This document shows positions 6,295 to 6,446 of a stretch of DNA of 6,446 bases, in pieces. The notes under the pieces are model-generated. The model saw only the letters and a list, made by a program, of their open reading frames with translations. It was not told where the DNA came from and ran no database searches. Each line of letters begins with the position of its first letter. Positions within the stretch are counted from its first letter, which is position 1. The DNA lies in the NCBI GenBank assembly GCA_002296055.1, contig DBHE01000262.1:1-6446 (forward strand), read 5' to 3'. Source of the stretch: Pseudomonadaceae bacterium UBA836. GTDB taxonomy: Bacteria > Pseudomonadota > Gammaproteobacteria > Pseudomonadales > Pseudomonadaceae. The translations under genes and the position numbers were made by a program.

Positions 6295-6440
6295 GAAAGG
6301 CCGGTGTCCAAAAAAGTCAGAAAAAATCACGCCAGCATTACGGGAATCGGGTAGCTCATTCGTTAAGTAGATATAGGCGTGCGCTTTTTATCGCGCCCCG
6401 CCCGCCCCATTCCGAACAGACTCCCAAGCAAGGACCCGCC

Positions 6441-6446
6441 ATGACC
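6441..6446 (+). CDS. Start of a divergent gene, cut by the window edge
   Basis: Only Met-Thr (ATG ACC) is present. The ATG is preceded by AAGGA at 6430-6434 with a 6-base spacer, a near-ideal ribosome-binding site, in the last bases of a long non-coding region divergent from the sit operon. That makes a real start codon likely. Nothing can be said about the product. Confidence 0.5.

Noticed and set aside
6237..6302. Hammerhead ribozyme suggested by CUGA and GAAA around two stems
   Set aside because: The core needs CUGANGA; the sequence here is CUGACCG, so the catalytic core is not present.

Overview
This is a GC-rich gammaproteobacterial window, probably from a Pseudomonas-like (Pseudomonadales) genome. 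That assignment is inferred from the strong G/C bias at third codon positions, the gene families and the close resemblance of the transporter to YfeABCD/SitABCD; no ribosomal or tRNA marker is present to confirm it. I found no mobile element, CRISPR array, tRNA or rRNA.

Layout. (1) Bases 204-617 (+) encode a small, unrecognised four-helix membrane protein behind a very C-rich, G-poor leader. A perfect 16-bp inverted repeat (620-660) closes it and separates it from a convergent gene. (2) Bases 666-980 (-) encode a small secreted four-cysteine protein of unknown function. (3) A strong bidirectional hairpin terminator (1088-1115) separates that gene from a VOC/glyoxalase-fold enzyme (1158-1658, -). 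The enzyme is divergently paired with a LysR-type regulator (1754-2632, +). Their 95-bp intergenic region holds a perfect dyad with the LysR T-N11-A form (1730-1744). (4) Bases 2595-6121 (-) hold a complete four-gene manganese/iron ABC importer in the order binding protein, ATPase, permease, permease (sitA-sitB-sitC-sitD). Its last gene overlaps the 3' end of the convergent lysR gene by 38 bp. (5) A 319-bp non-coding region (6122-6440) carries the presumed sit promoter, a run of two hairpins, and the leader of a divergent gene whose first two codons end the window.

How the parts work together. SitA is an exported, soluble periplasmic metal-binding protein with a His-His-Glu-Asp ligand set, which is typical of Mn/Fe rather than Zn proteins. 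It delivers metal to the SitC/SitD membrane heterodimer, and SitB drives transport with ATP. The genes overlap by 4, 8 and 4 bp, so they are almost certainly co-transcribed and translationally coupled. The VOC enzyme and LysR protein form a separate regulator-target pair. The window is mostly conventional; the unexplained parts are the two small orphan proteins and the structured or base-skewed non-coding stretches.
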